A stretch of 64,000 nucleotides of DNA from Phymatolithon calcareum (taxonomy: Eukaryota > Rhodophyta > Florideophyceae > Hapalidiales). Position numbers and translations under genes: made by a program. The DNA is taken from the NCBI GenBank assembly GCA_977006965.1, contig OZ345355.1:2852001-2916000 (forward strand), written 5' to 3'. Below, piece by piece: positions 1 to 11,072 of this stretch (position 1 is the stretch's first letter; each line of letters opens with the position of its first letter). The notes under the pieces are model-generated. The model was not told where the DNA came from. It searched no databases and saw only the letters and a list, made by a program, of their open reading frames with translations.

Positions 1-641
1 TTGAGCGACGTACGCAAGAATGTGCGAAGTCGAATGAAAGAGGAAAAAGTCAGAGACTTTAATGATTGTAAGGGTGAATAATAACTTCTCTCCGAAAGTA
101 GTGCCGCTGCTACGAGCGAGGAGAATATAAATCGGAGATAGGCACTAGTCTTGAAGTGGACGGTCGGGGGACTTCGTAACGCGTGTAGTGTGCTCGAAGA
201 GCCGGATGATTTTGAGCGTCTGGCAACGGGTGTGAAGACTGCCGTGCAGGTCGAACGCGCCAGTTCGCTCTCTCCTTGAATCGCTGCCAAAGTAGCGGAA
301 CTGTCGTCCACCTTGGCAGTCGCGACCGTGCGCTCGGTTCGGAAGAGCGCCACTTATTTAGCCTGTAGGTGTTCCCGTACACGTTGCTGTACGGTCGCGA
401 AACTTGTCACACCCAACGGTCGGATAGGTGTCAGTACTCGAGTCGTACTGATTGCGTTGCCCGTTCCTTATGCCGTGTAACACGTCATCCGCGACATGGT
501 GTAAGTACGCATCGACTCCTACGGTACTGTAATGACTGTAATGCTATCTGTAAGGGCTTGCTGTAAATGCAAGCTGTAATGACAATTTGAAGGGAGCTAG
601 TCTTATACGAAATGGAGGGTATGTTAGTGGTTGTTGGACGC
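1..641. other. No recognised gene; CTGTAA motif cluster
   Basis: I see no protein, RNA or repeat that I recognise here. The only structure is a cluster of five CTGTAA motifs starting at 527, 536, 548, 561 and 574, spaced 9 to 13 bases. It could be a regulatory cluster or the subterminal part of a DNA transposon, but no matching inverted end was found. Confidence 0.3.
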
Positions 642-646
642 CACAG

Positions 647-2310
647 TAGTAAAATTCGAAATCCGAAAATGTACAGTGTGCAGCTTTTGACCGTAGAATT
701 GCTAGTTTGAACGTGTTTGCAGGTCGTAAATTGGTAATGACAGACCGTAAAAACTGGTGTGCGGCATGCAAAACTTTTATAGCGTTAGAGGACGCATATA
801 AAAGCAGTCTTCGAGTTTCAACATGATCATGTGTTTGCTAAAGGCCTCGGTCGGATGTGACCACAGAGAGCAAACCGGACAGCTTTGACACCTTATCGCT
901 TAAACCGGAAACCTGACGCGACAAAATTGAATGAGCTTGCATTACGTCGACGATATCGTTTGAAAGGATGGAGCCTCCGTTCATGGCCATTACTTGCGTA
1001 AATCGAGATCTCCTGTCGTCTTGGACAGATATACGGTGGATGAATGCCGTACGGCGCGGAATGAGAACATTGTATGTCGAGCAATTAGGTGGGGTTTAGT
1101 CCAAGTTCATGATATTCTACGTGGACTACAACGGAAGTCATCATTTGTTCGAGACACGCAACATTTATTGCGTATATTACAGTAGCAATCAATCGACTGA
1201 TTTCGTGCATAGTTTGCTTTCGTATTCAATAGGAACGCAAATGTTTAACCAAGTTGGGTGACCAAATTGGTGTAGCAGAAATGATATAAAAGCTCGCTGG
1301 GTGTTCCTCACTGAGAAGGAACCAAGCATTAAGAAGAAAACTGAGACCAATCAAGAATTCTAGCCCGAGCTAGTGCGGTAAATACCGAACGCCGGAGACG
1401 TGTGTTCCACTCATCGTGGACACAGCTATCGATTCGTAGACCCTTTGGGCACTACAATCATAGAACCGATTATCCTCCAAAGATCCTGCTTCTGGCTGTG
1501 AATCTAGGACGAAAATAGCTGATACAAACCAACTCATCTCGCCGTTTGGAAAGCTTGGCTTCGGTTTTCATCAGGCCGATATAAGACTACGTCATCTCGC
1601 TCGCTGGAGAAAGTAGGCCAATTCGATATTGGAACTTCATATACCAATAAGGCTGAACCAGTTCATCTGTTGGAATATCCAACCAAGACGAGTTCGCTCG
1701 CCTGACGGAATTTTCATGAGTGCAAAGTGACATTGCACGGGAACAGGATCGCTGAAAATCGATATTTAGTTCAGTTTGAAGCCCGATCGGCAATTTCAGA
1801 TCATATTTGCTTTAGGTTCGTAAATGATTGGTTGGTCCCTATGTTTCGCCAACAAGTTTAGAATATTATGGAATATATATACATTTCCACAGCCCTACAC
1901 TCAGATATAACAAGTACAGAACTTATGCATACTCCGAACAAAGGTACACATGAGAAAACAGGGAGGCATTCGAAATCGTCGGAGCCGTCTCCGGTATGAC
2001 GAAATACCGTTACCCCTCGCGCACTCTACTATCCACAAAAGCCCGTAGTGTTCGAGGTTGTCGGATTTGCCGGTGGACAGATCTAACGTTGAGGATCTGA
2101 AATATAACATCTCTTCTAATGCTCGATCCCCAAGTGGTCTAGATCTTCCGGACTCAACATTGGACTGCAATGGTGCTGATTCAAATTCTAAGCGCAATTT
2201 TTCTTCAAGAAATTGTAATGCCATTGGAGTCGAACAAGGAATTGGCTCAGGTACAAAACTCGTTTCATTTGGTAAGGAAGGGTTTGCGGATGAACTAGAG
2301 GAGATTTGCA
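647..2310. repeat. Dispersed repeat R1, copy 1
   Basis: This stretch is a diverged direct copy of 44778-45770. The two share long near-identical blocks, for example around 815-870 and 2060-2290. Copy 1 carries an extra 658 bp at 1072-1729 that copy 2 lacks, and ends where the 3' end of a LINE group C fragment begins, near 2310. Both copies keep open frames on both strands in the last 400 bp. The plus frame (2058 onward here, 45377 onward in copy 2) and the minus frame (1901-2335 here) are both conserved, so the coding strand is undecided. No family was recognised. Confidence 0.65.
1072..1729. mobile_element. 658-bp insertion in R1, possible solo LTR
   Basis: Alignment with R1 copy 2 shows that this block is absent there. 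It is flanked by direct ACATT repeats at 1067-1071 and 1730-1734, and the second copy has one ACACT at the empty site. A 5-bp duplication fits an LTR retrotransposon. A TATAAAAG box at 1285-1292 inside the block would suit an LTR promoter. The ends (GTATG...AAGTG) are not the usual TG...CA, and no internal element or second LTR was found, so the solo-LTR reading is tentative. Confidence 0.45.
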
Positions 2311-2954
2311 AGACTGTACGGGAGCAGCTTTTCATAGATTGTTCATTTTAGTATATCGCCTGGTCCCTAATTCAGGGACTCGTCGTTTTATAGAGTAGTT
2401 TTGGGGTCTAATGCCTTTTCCGTTCTTAACATTTCTCCGGAGTCCAGATTATACTTTGTTAGGTTCTTGCGTACGGTCTCCAGGTGGCGCTCTGCTGCCG
2501 TTCCGAATGTATTCGATGTTAGCGTCGTGCTCACTTGAGGGAAACTACCGCTTGCGTATTTTATGGCCAGCTGTCGATGTCGCATCTGGGAAAACCTGAG
2601 GATGGCCGGGATATCATCCGGTTTGTCGTACGGTATTTTCTTCTTTCTTCTTGCTTCGAGCCTCGTGCCTTCTTTTGCAAACAGTATTCGTCGGAGGCCT
2701 AGGGATTTCCCTTCCTCCATATGATTCAAGTGGGCCGCGAATTGTTCTTGTTGCAACATCGCCGCAATATCGCAACTTGCCCAGTGTAGTTCTTGGAGTT
2801 TTGCTCTTGCCTTGGCTTGGATAGGATAGCCGGCTTCCTCTTTGATTGCAGTGCTCTTCATCTCCGTAATGTCGCCATCAATAGACGCCGATTGGATATC
2901 GTGGACCCTAGTTAGCACAGTGCACTTTGCTAAGGCTATACGCCCTACCAACAT
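2311..2954 (-). mobile_element. LINE group C fragment, copy 1
   Basis: The minus strand encodes the C-terminal end of a LINE-type ORF2. It contains KIPYDKPDDIPAILRFSQM and FGTAAERHLETVRKNL, which also occur in the copies at 7430 and 24809 and resemble the C-terminus of the better preserved group B copy at 46752. A frameshift breaks the last dozen codons (around 2388-2420) compared with the copy at 24809. The 3' UTR on the minus strand reads into a GCTGCTCCCGTACAGTCTT tail that abuts R1. The reverse transcriptase catalytic part is missing, so this is a 5'-truncated dead copy. Confidence 0.7.
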
Positions 2955-3169
2955 TGATTCTATGACGTCGTGTGTCTACATATGAGAGAAAGAAAAACGA
3001 GTCTGAAGTGCATGGGAGTGATTTTCAACAGAGCCCCTATTTGGAGAATATCGTCCTTGGCGACATACTTTGGAACTGGAGATTTGATGGAGCTCAAAGC
3101 GCTCCAACGAGCAAAACGATTCACGGAAATGGATCAGGAGACTCAATATGAAAGCAAAAGAATCACTCG

Positions 3170-4726
3170 TAATTAATTGGATTTATTGAGAAGGTACCAT
3201 GTGTCCCAACTGGAGGAAAGTCGGAAACTTTCTTAGCATATTCTATTAGCATTGAAAAGAAATGTAAGCTTTACTGAAGTGTAGCTTCATTGTCAAACCA
3301 ATGGCGGAAGTACTAAAATTATAAACTAAAATTATAAACTAAGCTTCGAAATATGCGAAGTCCGCCTGAAGTAAAGGATGAACTTGTTTGAAAAGTGTCA
3401 ACGAGGGGGGCTGGGTTGGGAAAGGATGAACTTGCCCAGAATTCTGGCCGGAGAGATGTGCATGGGCGCATAAGTACCGCTGAGGCCAGAGCCAAACTGG
3501 CTCCATCAAATAGTGGCTCTTTGCACCTCTGCCACGAAATCTCTGCGCCTTTGCCATGTAATTCACGATCAGACCCTTCTGCTCCCAATATTGGAGTTAG
3601 TCTGACATTTTTGTAATCGTGTTACTTAGTTTGGTACCGTGCTCGCATATGTGGTGTATGCATATCCGGATGACTCCTCTTTGAGCACGGGGACGGTCAG
3701 CATGTTCCCTACTTTTGGGTATAGCTTTTCATCCATGTAACGCGTTGACACAAGACGAAAATTCAGCTTCTTTAATCGGAATTGTATAGAATCACGTCAA
3801 TGCCTCTAGCCACGTCAATCTCTTCTGCCGGGGTCTATGAAGGCTTCTTCAGGATTCTCTTGAGTATTCCAACTGCCTATGATCCTTGACTCCCCATTTC
3901 TTCAATTAACTTCGGTGTGTTTCTCGGAAAATGGCCTACAAACCACCTTGCACAAAGAATTCTGTATCTGCTTTCTTTCATCCTCACTGCTTGGTGCGGT
4001 ATAATATTCTTGGCGAACGTAAGTTTCCAGATGTTGTGCTCTTCTTGCTGTTCCCATACTCGCCGATGGCCAGATCTATCTTGAATGTCCGTTGTCGTGT
4101 TTGATTCCCGTATACAGTCGAGAGTTTCGAGTTCTAGCTCTGCCTCTGTGTCATGTGTCTCCTCCACAATTCTGCTTAATCTTTGTCTTAGCTTCCGGAG
4201 CAGGTGCTGTCGGCGAAACTCCCATGGCTCTATTTGGCACAGTTTCATTAGTCTTCGTTGCAATGTCCTTCTGAATTTTCACTGCTGCTTTCGATACACC
4301 GATTGTGTCGGGTTTTATATGCACAGCGTACTCATATAATCTGATAAAAGTTTTGAAGAGCCTGATACTCTTTTCGGTGCTATATCCTCTTCTTGTCATT
4401 CCTAGGTTCCTCATGAGCCGTACTTTGGAGCTTGCGCTTTTGAATCGCTCCAGAAGCTTGTCGTCACGAATACCATTCGCGTCAATTGTCATCCCGAGAT
4501 AGTCTGCAGTGCGTCGTATTTACACTTCCTCGTCTACCAGTAAGATGGGTCTTTCGACCCTTCAACGTGGTAGTATGACTGAACATTTTCTGGTCGACCA
4601 CGTCATCCGATAGACCAGTACCCATTCGGAGCATTCCTGGAGCATGTTATGTAGTTCTTCTTCGTTTCTTGCCATTAGTATGACGTCATCGGCAAACATG
4701 TTCAGACGAAGGCTCGGGTCAGAATC
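3170..4726 (-). mobile_element. LINE group E, 5'-truncated copy with TSD
   Basis: Direct repeats AAAAGAATCACTCG (3156-3169) and AAAAGAATCACTTG (4727-4740) flank this block, differing at one base. On the minus strand the 5' end starts at the reverse transcriptase catalytic motif: near 4700 one frame reads MFADDVILMARNEEELHNML, in which FADD is the metal-binding box. The thumb and C-terminal parts follow, including RILCARWFVGHFPRN near 3950. The frame is broken in several places. The 3' end is an AATAAATCC...TTAATTA tail near 3170-3200. A 498-bp foreign block (3259-3756) separates the tail from the body. Truncation at the 5' end and the 14-bp TSD fit target-primed reverse transcription. Confidence 0.75.
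3259..3756. mobile_element. 498-bp insertion inside the LINE E 3' UTR
   Basis: The group E copy at 50963-51256 runs straight through this position, so the block is an insertion. It is bordered by GAAAA at 3254-3258 and again at 3757-3761, a likely 5-bp TSD. No terminal inverted repeat or protein was recognised. Open frames on both strands around 3319-3616 look incidental. Confidence 0.45.
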
Positions 4727-4814
4727 AAAAGAATCACTTGCGCGCTCATGGGAAGAGAAATTCGAAATAAGGAGATTTTAGGAAAGTAGAGGGTGACCGA
4801 CACGGAAGTCGGCG

Positions 4815-5079
4815 AGAAGCTGCCCTGCTACTCAAATTGAGGTTTTGGGAGGTTTTATAACAAAACATCACACATCCCCTCTGCATTCCGGAGACAGTGT
4901 AAGGATGTTTACGTTTAGCTTTATTGAATTCATACATTCACACGAAGCGAAGCAGTATCTAGATGATTTGATTTCTAATTCACTTCGCTCAAAAAAACAA
5001 GCTGTTTACATTAGGTCTAAGCGCCAGGCATTGGGAGCAATATACTGATACTCCAGTATACTGCAATATACTGCTATTG
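4815..5079 (+). repeat. Repeat R3 copy 1: target plus left hAT-1 end
   Basis: This segment recurs almost base for base, inverted, at 11650-11908. The shared part covers about 210 bp of flanking DNA plus the first 55 bp of the hAT-1 element that starts at 5025. A 67-codon frame beginning MGGFITKHHTSPLHSGDSV is open in both copies, but nothing marks it as a real gene. Because copy 2 contains the hAT end, the duplication occurred after, or together with, hAT insertion. Confidence 0.7.
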
Positions 5080-5327
5080 ATAGCGTATTGAGCGCATGGA
5101 ATGTATTGCAATACGTATTGGCGTATGGAATTTCTCGCCCACGGGACGGTTCGATACGTGTTGGCATAGATTCTCTTTGCTGACGTACTGATTTCGGTCA
5201 ATTGTGACACCCCCTTCCATTCCGGGAGTACGAACGCACCCAAACTCTCCCTCATGGTCATTTCGTACGACTTCGCGCATCGCCATGGATTCTGGCCCCC
5301 AAACCGGAGCACATCGTCACGGCACTC

Positions 5328-5774
5328 ATGACGAGGCATGATGACATCGAGAAGGACATCCAAGCGCGTAAAGGCGTGGACAAATTCCGTCGAGGCGTAC
5401 GCTGTTTCGTTTTTGCATGCCTACGCGATAATTTGTGCAAAAGCACACCTCCGCTTGTATCTTTCCCGAAAGGTTATGGTTGGAGGACACCGTATTCCCA
5501 CCTCCTATCGTGTGTGGCGGCTGGTGATGAATCGAGACTTGCTTCTATTTATCAAGAAACGAAGGAAAGCGGGAGAACTCAAGGTGGTGAACGACGTATT
5601 TCGTCCTACTTCCAGTCAACTCTATCGTCAACAGCGCGAGAAAAGGCGATGTTCAACTACATCTATGTCATCACCGCTCTGTCTCTGCCAATGTCGTACG
5701 TCGAGAATTCCCATTTTCGTCATTTTGGGAAGGTGAAAGAGAAGATATCTATCAAGGACGCTGTCAATGGCTGA
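5328..5774 (+). pseudogene. hAT-1 transposase N-terminal fragment (BED-like finger)
   Basis: The frame from 5328 contains a BED-like DNA-binding finger: the cysteines of ACLRDNLCKS, then KGYGWRTPYSHLLSCV with the histidine and last cysteine. After it comes an N-terminal helical stretch (AREKAMFNYIYVITALSLP) that matches the fragment in hAT-4 (39347-39844). BED fingers bind the ends of hAT transposons. The frame stops at 5774, just where the next frame with the C-terminal domain begins (5767), so the join marks an internal deletion. The start codon is uncertain. Not expected to be an active transposase. Confidence 0.7.
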
Positions 5775-6072
5775 GATTTTCAAGAAACGAAAGCGGTACA
5801 GTCGCGAACGTGGTCGGACGTACATGGACTTACAATTCATACTCGGTTCTTCCGCTGAAATCGAGCGTTTGTTTTCTTTGGCCGGAAAATTTCTGGATGA
5901 CAACCGGCAACGAATCACGCCTCTCCTTTTCGAGTCCCTCTTGTTTCTGAAGGTCAAAAGAAGCTACTGGGATTTTCAGAGCGTTGTCACTGCTATGTCT
6001 AATGTACGCAGCGCTCGTGTTGGTCAAAATGTTGGGGAAGATGATGAACAGCAAGATTTGCTAGATATGTGA
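5767..6072 (+). pseudogene. hAT-1 transposase C-terminal dimerisation domain
   Basis: The 101-codon frame contains GSSAEIERLFSLAGKFLDDN, close to the consensus of the hAT family C-terminal dimerisation region (S.E..FS.AG...D..R..L). RQRITPLLFESLLFLKVKRSYW then completes the helix. The catalytic DDE part that should precede it is absent. It overlaps the BED-containing frame by 8 bases in another reading frame. It ends 128 bp before the right inverted terminal repeat, as expected for the 3' end of a hAT transposase gene. Confidence 0.8.
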
Positions 6073-6208
6073 CGAATCGGGACGTATTGACCGTATACTG
6101 CAATATATTGACGTACTGGCACATAAACAGATACTGCAATAGATATTGCGATGTATAGTCCTTGCCCAATACCGTACCAGTATATTGCTCCCAACGCCTG
6201 CTAAGCGC

Positions 6209-7425
6209 AGTCGGAGCTGGAGGAGCCGGAGATGTTTGCAGAGTGAGGTCTTGTTAAGAGCACGATACACGGAGACCCACAGTAGAAAAATCTTTTCGAA
6301 ACTCTACTGCTGCAGGCCCTGACAGAACCTCTTTATTGCATTTGTTGAATGGTTGCGATAGAGCGGGACACAATGACGGTGGGAAGATTCACCTCAGACA
6401 AGTAAACGTGCAGAACTGCCACAGTTGAAAGCAGCACCTATTATATTCGTTCGAATGACATGCGCAATGCCCGACGAGCAAACGTGGCGTTTCCTCTCTG
6501 AGCATAATCAATGGGCTAGAAATGATTCTTCCATAAAAACAAGGGCCAACCTCATCGGCATACACTACATTTCATGTCTGGTATTGCTCTCAAGTCTCGA
6601 GAAAATTCCTTCTTGCTCCGCACGGCGCGTTGTTCGACTTGGGAAAGTGTGAGCAAGCTGCATGTTTTTAATTAACACCCCTTAGGATTTTTCGGTGCAG
6701 ATAATCAACGAAAACAGGAGCAAGAGAACGATGGACCGAAAAAAGGCACCTTCTCCCTTCGACGATTTCACTCGGAATTCGCACCCCTAATCACCATGAT
6801 ATAAAATCTCGGTTGGAGCAGCTTCCTCCCCACCTGGCAAATCAGTGTAAACATAAACATGACTCTTGGATGTATCAAATACATCATTGTTTCAGAAACC
6901 CTCTGTCGGATTGCAGAGTAATCTATAACTGCACAGTTGAGGCAGCTCGAGAGACATACGGATTCGCTCCCTCCATATTAAGAGATGGTGGCAAGAAACA
7001 CAAAATTGTGTGGCTGTGATTTTTCCTCCGATGGCAGCAACATCTTTTTTCAGTTAAAGTTTATTTAAAAGCCTCTCAGTGTACGGGAAAAGATTTCTCA
7101 GTTGCTACCTTCCATTGTGCAGTCCGCTGAAACCTAACTCATGTCATGGGCGGTGGGAAAAATCTGAATCCTAGACTATCTTATATCCTATTTGGTACTC
7201 ATGTGCGGTTCGCTGCTTGCGTCCCTCCTTACTCGATGCCGCGTCTTGTGATACTTCTACTGAACTGCATCATCAGAAGCACTAGGCCAATAATTGCGAT
7301 CCGAGACATTTAAAACTGCGAAGAATAACATAAAAAAGTACGCTCCTCTTTCTCTCATGCTCACGGTGCATATACGATGCTCGAAGTGTACGGTCCCCTT
7401 CAAACATATGCGGGCAGGGAATCCC
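6209..7425. other. No recognised gene
   Basis: Several short frames (6425-6652, 6813-7019, 7257-7550) show no family features and overlap frames on the other strand. No repeat shared with the rest of the window was noticed. Confidence 0.3.
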
Positions 7426-7429
7426 CAGG

Positions 7430-7836
7430 CCAATTCAGACAAAAAGATGGCACGGGGCTCAAAGCAAGAAGAAAGAGAAAAATACCGTACGACAAACCGG
7501 AGCATATCGCGGCCATCCTCAGGTTTGCCAAGGTGCGACATCGACAGCAAGCCATAAAATACGCAAGCGGTAGGTTATCTCAAGTTATCACGACGCTAAT
7601 ATCGAATACATTCGGAACGGCAGCAGAGCGCCACCTGGAGACCATGCACAAGAACCTAAAAAAGTATGAACTGGACTCCGGAGAAATGTTAAGAACGGAA
7701 AATGAATTAGACTCCATACTGCTCTACAGAGCCACCATCATTGACCATATGGAAAAAGAAGAGTCCCTGTATTAGGGACCAGGGACTATAATAGAATGAA
7801 AAAGCTATGAAAAGCTGTTCCTGTACGGTCTTAGGA
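7430..7836 (+). mobile_element. LINE group C fragment, copy 2
   Basis: This plus-strand copy encodes the last ~115 residues of the group C ORF2, from ARRKRKIPYDKPEHIAAIL to the terminal MEKEESLY stop at 7775. It is followed by the same 3' UTR as copy 3, ending GTACGGTCTTAGGAGTGTTAATG. It lacks the reverse transcriptase domain. The C-terminal reading frame is intact, which makes it younger-looking than copy 1. Confidence 0.75.
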
Positions 7837-8144
7837 GTGTTAATGAAGTCTTAAAATAAAAATATATAGGTTGGGGGAGACATATATAAGTTTTTGGTGT
7901 TTGTGACCAGGAAGCATTGCCAACGCAACTAGAATGTGGGGAGGAGGACACAGATGATGATGCAGTTTTGCTTAGCTAACATTGTAGGACTACTGAATCG
8001 CACTAAAGTAGATCTTGCGATGGTACTGAAAGGATTTAGACAGCAGTGAAAACATGAACTGGAAAGCAATAGCTTAAAGCTCGCATACAAAGTCAAGAGT
8101 TCCGTCAGATGATGTACAGGCATTCATTGCAGCGCGGGCACATG

Positions 8145-8242
8145 ACACCATAAGAGTAGAGACGCCCTAGTGAGGGTAGCACCTCAGGAAGCCTTGCCCG
8201 TATATTCGTATGACTGTGGGGCTTTAAAAATTGCAATAGAAA
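8145..8242 (+). mobile_element. LINE group B 3' tail, short truncated copy
   Basis: The sequence matches the 3' UTR of the group B element at 48216-48310, including CCCGTATATTCGTATGACTG and the GGGGCTTTAAAAATTGCAATA end. It carries no coding sequence. The rest of 7837-8654 shows nothing I recognise. Confidence 0.65.
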
Positions 8243-8654
8243 ACTTCACTTCTGGCTTCGCACGACTTGTACATCTAGCAAATTGGGGAGTGTTGACGAT
8301 GCAATTCGTTGACGGGGGATTTCGGAAAACGGTATAATGGCGCCTTATACAGCGACCTGTCTGATGAACCTGGTTATCGCATTTGTCCTACGAACCGTTA
8401 GGCATAGCCGTTTCTCTTTGCTAACCAAATTAGAATGAACCTCGTCTTTCTCACATTTTTAAGCTAGAAGCTTAAAATAGCTTTGCTCTTGGTGGACATC
8501 CGTGATCAGTTTTAAACCTTAGAATTCGCATATCTTTGTCTTGGCAGCACCCGGCATCACGTCAGATTAGAAAATTTCATCTCTGTGTTCTCAAAACCTG
8601 GACATCAACCGGGATGAGAAATGAGGAGCTTGTGGCTCCTGAGAATATGACTTC

Positions 8655-11035
8655 CTGGGGTAGTGGGGGGAAATTGTAAGTTTTTATTTTAGAAGCCCTC
8701 AACGCCGGTATTCACCAACACCAGAGCAGCTTCCCGTTCATACTGCCATCTCATTACCCAATCAGATCACATTACACTATCATTTCTTCTAACATATGGA
8801 TTTCCAAGGCTAAAAGTTTGTCAATCGCCGTTTTCGTCCCTTTTTCCCAAGATTCTTCTGCTCTTGGACTTGTCAAATTTCGTTCTAGAGTTTTCAGATT
8901 CTCTTCCGCGACCTCGTTGAAATATTCAATGTACGACTCTGCTCTTCGTGGTGGGAAGCGGCCAAAGAACCACTTGACTGCTAGGAGTCGGTGTTTCCTG
9001 GATCGAATTTGGAGTACAGGGCTTACTTTCTCCTTGGTATCGACGGTAATTTTTCTCTCTTTTTCTTCTTCCTTTTCAATCCATTCCTGTCGTCGGCGGT
9101 TGCTCTCGTGTTTGTGGGTCACCAGCCCTCGTACGGCTCGCTCGGTACTGCCTCTTAGGAGCTCATGTTCCTGCAGATAGCGGATATCCCCTTCTGCTTG
9201 CTTTATGTCCCCTTCTTTTCCTGCGTAATTTGCTTCCTTCTCGATTTCGTCCTTCCCTCGTATAAGCATCTGTGCGAAGTGCTCTCCGAGTTGCGCTCTT
9301 CTTATCTTTGGTGGAGTAATTCTGCAGAGGGCTCGCATTCGGGCGTGCAATCGTTTCGCATAGTTACCGAAGGCAACAGAGTAGAACAGACCCTCCGCTT
9401 GGTTGATCTGCGCTTCGACTGAGTTTGTCCATGGTGTGAGGTGTATCGCGTACTCCCATCTGCATTGCACAAGAGCCTTGTACATTGCTATGTTCTTGGT
9501 AGTAGCTATTCCTTGCGCTTGGACTCCCAGGTCTTTTAGTCCCATGATGATTCCCTTCGCGGCGTTGATGCGCTTTAGTGTTGCGTGGTGGGTTACTCCC
9601 GTGTTGTCGATCGTGGTTCCCAGGTATTCCAGTAGGCGGGTTTCGTGGAGCTCCTGGCCTGAGAGCCGGAACTTGCGTTTGAATAATCCAGGATAGATAA
9701 GCACTTCGCTTTTTCCTTTCTTAGTGTTCCATGTCATTCCATTTTCTGTGGCCCAGCTCGTCGCCGTATCCAAAAGCCATTGCATGCCATCGGAATTGGC
9801 GGCTTGGAGCTGCACGTCGTCCGCGAAAAGTATCGCGGGGTGCTTCGACATATGTCGGGGTGCTTTTTCCATTGCTAACGCGATTGTGTCCATGAACAAG
9901 TTGTACAAGCAAGGGCTCAGGGGCGATCCTTGGGGGACTCCGCGGTCAATAAGGAGCCACTTCTTTTCCTCGTCTCCAGCCGTTGTGATCCAGGATGGTT
10001 TGAGCAGGTATCTGACCATCTCCGCTAAGTCTGCGGGTAGGCATTTATCCACACGCTTCTGGAGTATGTCCCTTGGAACCCGATCGTAAGCCGCCGAGAG
10101 GTCGAGAACGGCTACAAAGCGGTGTCCCTTCTTCATTGTGCTCGTGGACCTTAGTATCGCGAGCTCTGTCCCCTATTTCTTTGGAATCCTAATTGGAAGT
10201 GGTGAAACTTGTACCGGTTGCGTATCGCCGAGTCCATGGCAGCGTCAATTATTTTCCGCACTTGGCTTAGGAGCGATATCGGTCTGTAGTTCCCAGCTTC
10301 GTGTGTCACTCCTTTCTTGTAAATCGGAATCAGCGTCGCTCTTCGCCAAGCCGTCGGGATGCATTTCAGCTTACCGCACATCTCCCATAGGGACGCAATC
10401 AGTTTCCCGCTCATTTCCGGATTTGCTTGGAGCATTTCAACTCCGATCCTGTCAGGCCCAAGTGCTTTTCCTCGTGGTGCTCGCCGGACTGCACTTTTGA
10501 TCCCTTCCCGAAGTGTCTTTGACAGTGTGAAATGACTTAGGGTAGGGTTCCAGGCTTTCTCTGCTTTGCATACGTTGGCAATATGGGCTGTAAACATGTG
10601 GGGGCGCACGGGAGCCCCCAGCGCTCGATTAATCCCTCTTCGTTTCCGCTTGCATCTTAAGATTTTGCTCAGTGTCTCCATGGCTTGGCGGGGCGACTGA
10701 TCTTCAACATCATCGATGTATTTGGTATACTGCCCGGTTTTCGCCTTTCGTATTGCGGCGCGCATTTCGTTTCGGAACTTCTTGTATGTTTTCCAGTCCT
10801 CTGTTCTCATTGTTTTCTTGGCTTTCCGGTACAGGCGGGTTCTCTCTTTTGCCATTCGGTCCAGATTTCGCGTCCAGAATGGTTTAAAGCTTGGCGGTCG
10901 GCGGTGCTTGTTTGTCCACGGTTTGGTTACGAGTCGCTGGAATTTCTCGTATCCTGGGGTAGTACTATACATAAATATGGTGGCAGACTTAGAGCTTCGA
11001 CTTCTTGGAGATTCGTGGTCTTCAATTGCCAATCA
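8655..11035 (-). mobile_element. LINE group A, copy 1
   Basis: This is the longest group A copy. On the minus strand it runs from a segment upstream of the reverse transcriptase through the C-terminus to the 3' tail near 8665-8745, whose end is GGGCTTCTAAAATAAAAACT. The apurinic-type endonuclease that opens group A elements (seen at 16350-16520 and 18300) is missing, so the copy is 5'-truncated. No convincing TSD was found. Confidence 0.75.
8772..11032 (-). pseudogene. LINE group A reverse transcriptase, one frameshift
   Basis: Two frames, 10151-11032 and 8772-10136, make up one reverse transcriptase interrupted near 10140-10150. The upstream part has ALGPDRIGVEMLQ and NYRPISLLSQVRKIIDAAM (palm/finger motifs). 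The downstream part has VLDLSAAYDRVP (motif A), RGVPQGSPLSPCLYNLFMD (motif B) and AILFADDVQLQA (catalytic FADD). A long C-terminal region follows with AVKWFFGRFPPRRAESYIEY, which is shared with other group A copies and is diagnostic of them. Reverse transcriptase copies element RNA onto nicked target DNA in the nucleus. The endonuclease is absent and the frame is broken, so the copy is dead. The 454-codon downstream frame is otherwise clean, suggesting fairly recent insertion. Confidence 0.85.
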
Positions 11036-11042
11036 ATATCCT

Positions 11043-11072
11043 CCTGGTGGAGATAGAATCCTCTCCACCAGG
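11043..11072. repeat. Hairpin, 11-bp perfect arms
   Basis: CCTGGTGGAGA at 11043-11053 and its exact complement at 11062-11072 enclose an 8-base loop. It lies just beyond the 5' end of the group A LINE. Its role is unknown. The following 570 bp hold no recognisable gene. Confidence 0.4.

Larger units (their letters stand above)
5025..6200 (+). mobile_element. hAT-1 element, internally deleted
   Basis: The ends are inverted repeats: CAGGCATTGGGAGCAATATA on the left and its complement with one change on the right, ending CCAACGCCTG. A perfect 8-bp duplication CTAAGCGC lies at 5017-5024 and 6201-6208, as hAT transposases make. The subterminal DNA is full of GTATTG/CAATATACTGC motifs. The 1176-bp element holds the BED-finger N-terminus and the dimerisation C-terminus of a transposase but not the catalytic middle. 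It is therefore a deletion derivative that could move only with help. Confidence 0.9.

Noticed and set aside
8655-11035. TSD for LINE group A copy 1
   Set aside because: Only weak resemblance between the flanks (CTTCCTGG and CTCCTGG) was found, not enough to call a duplication.
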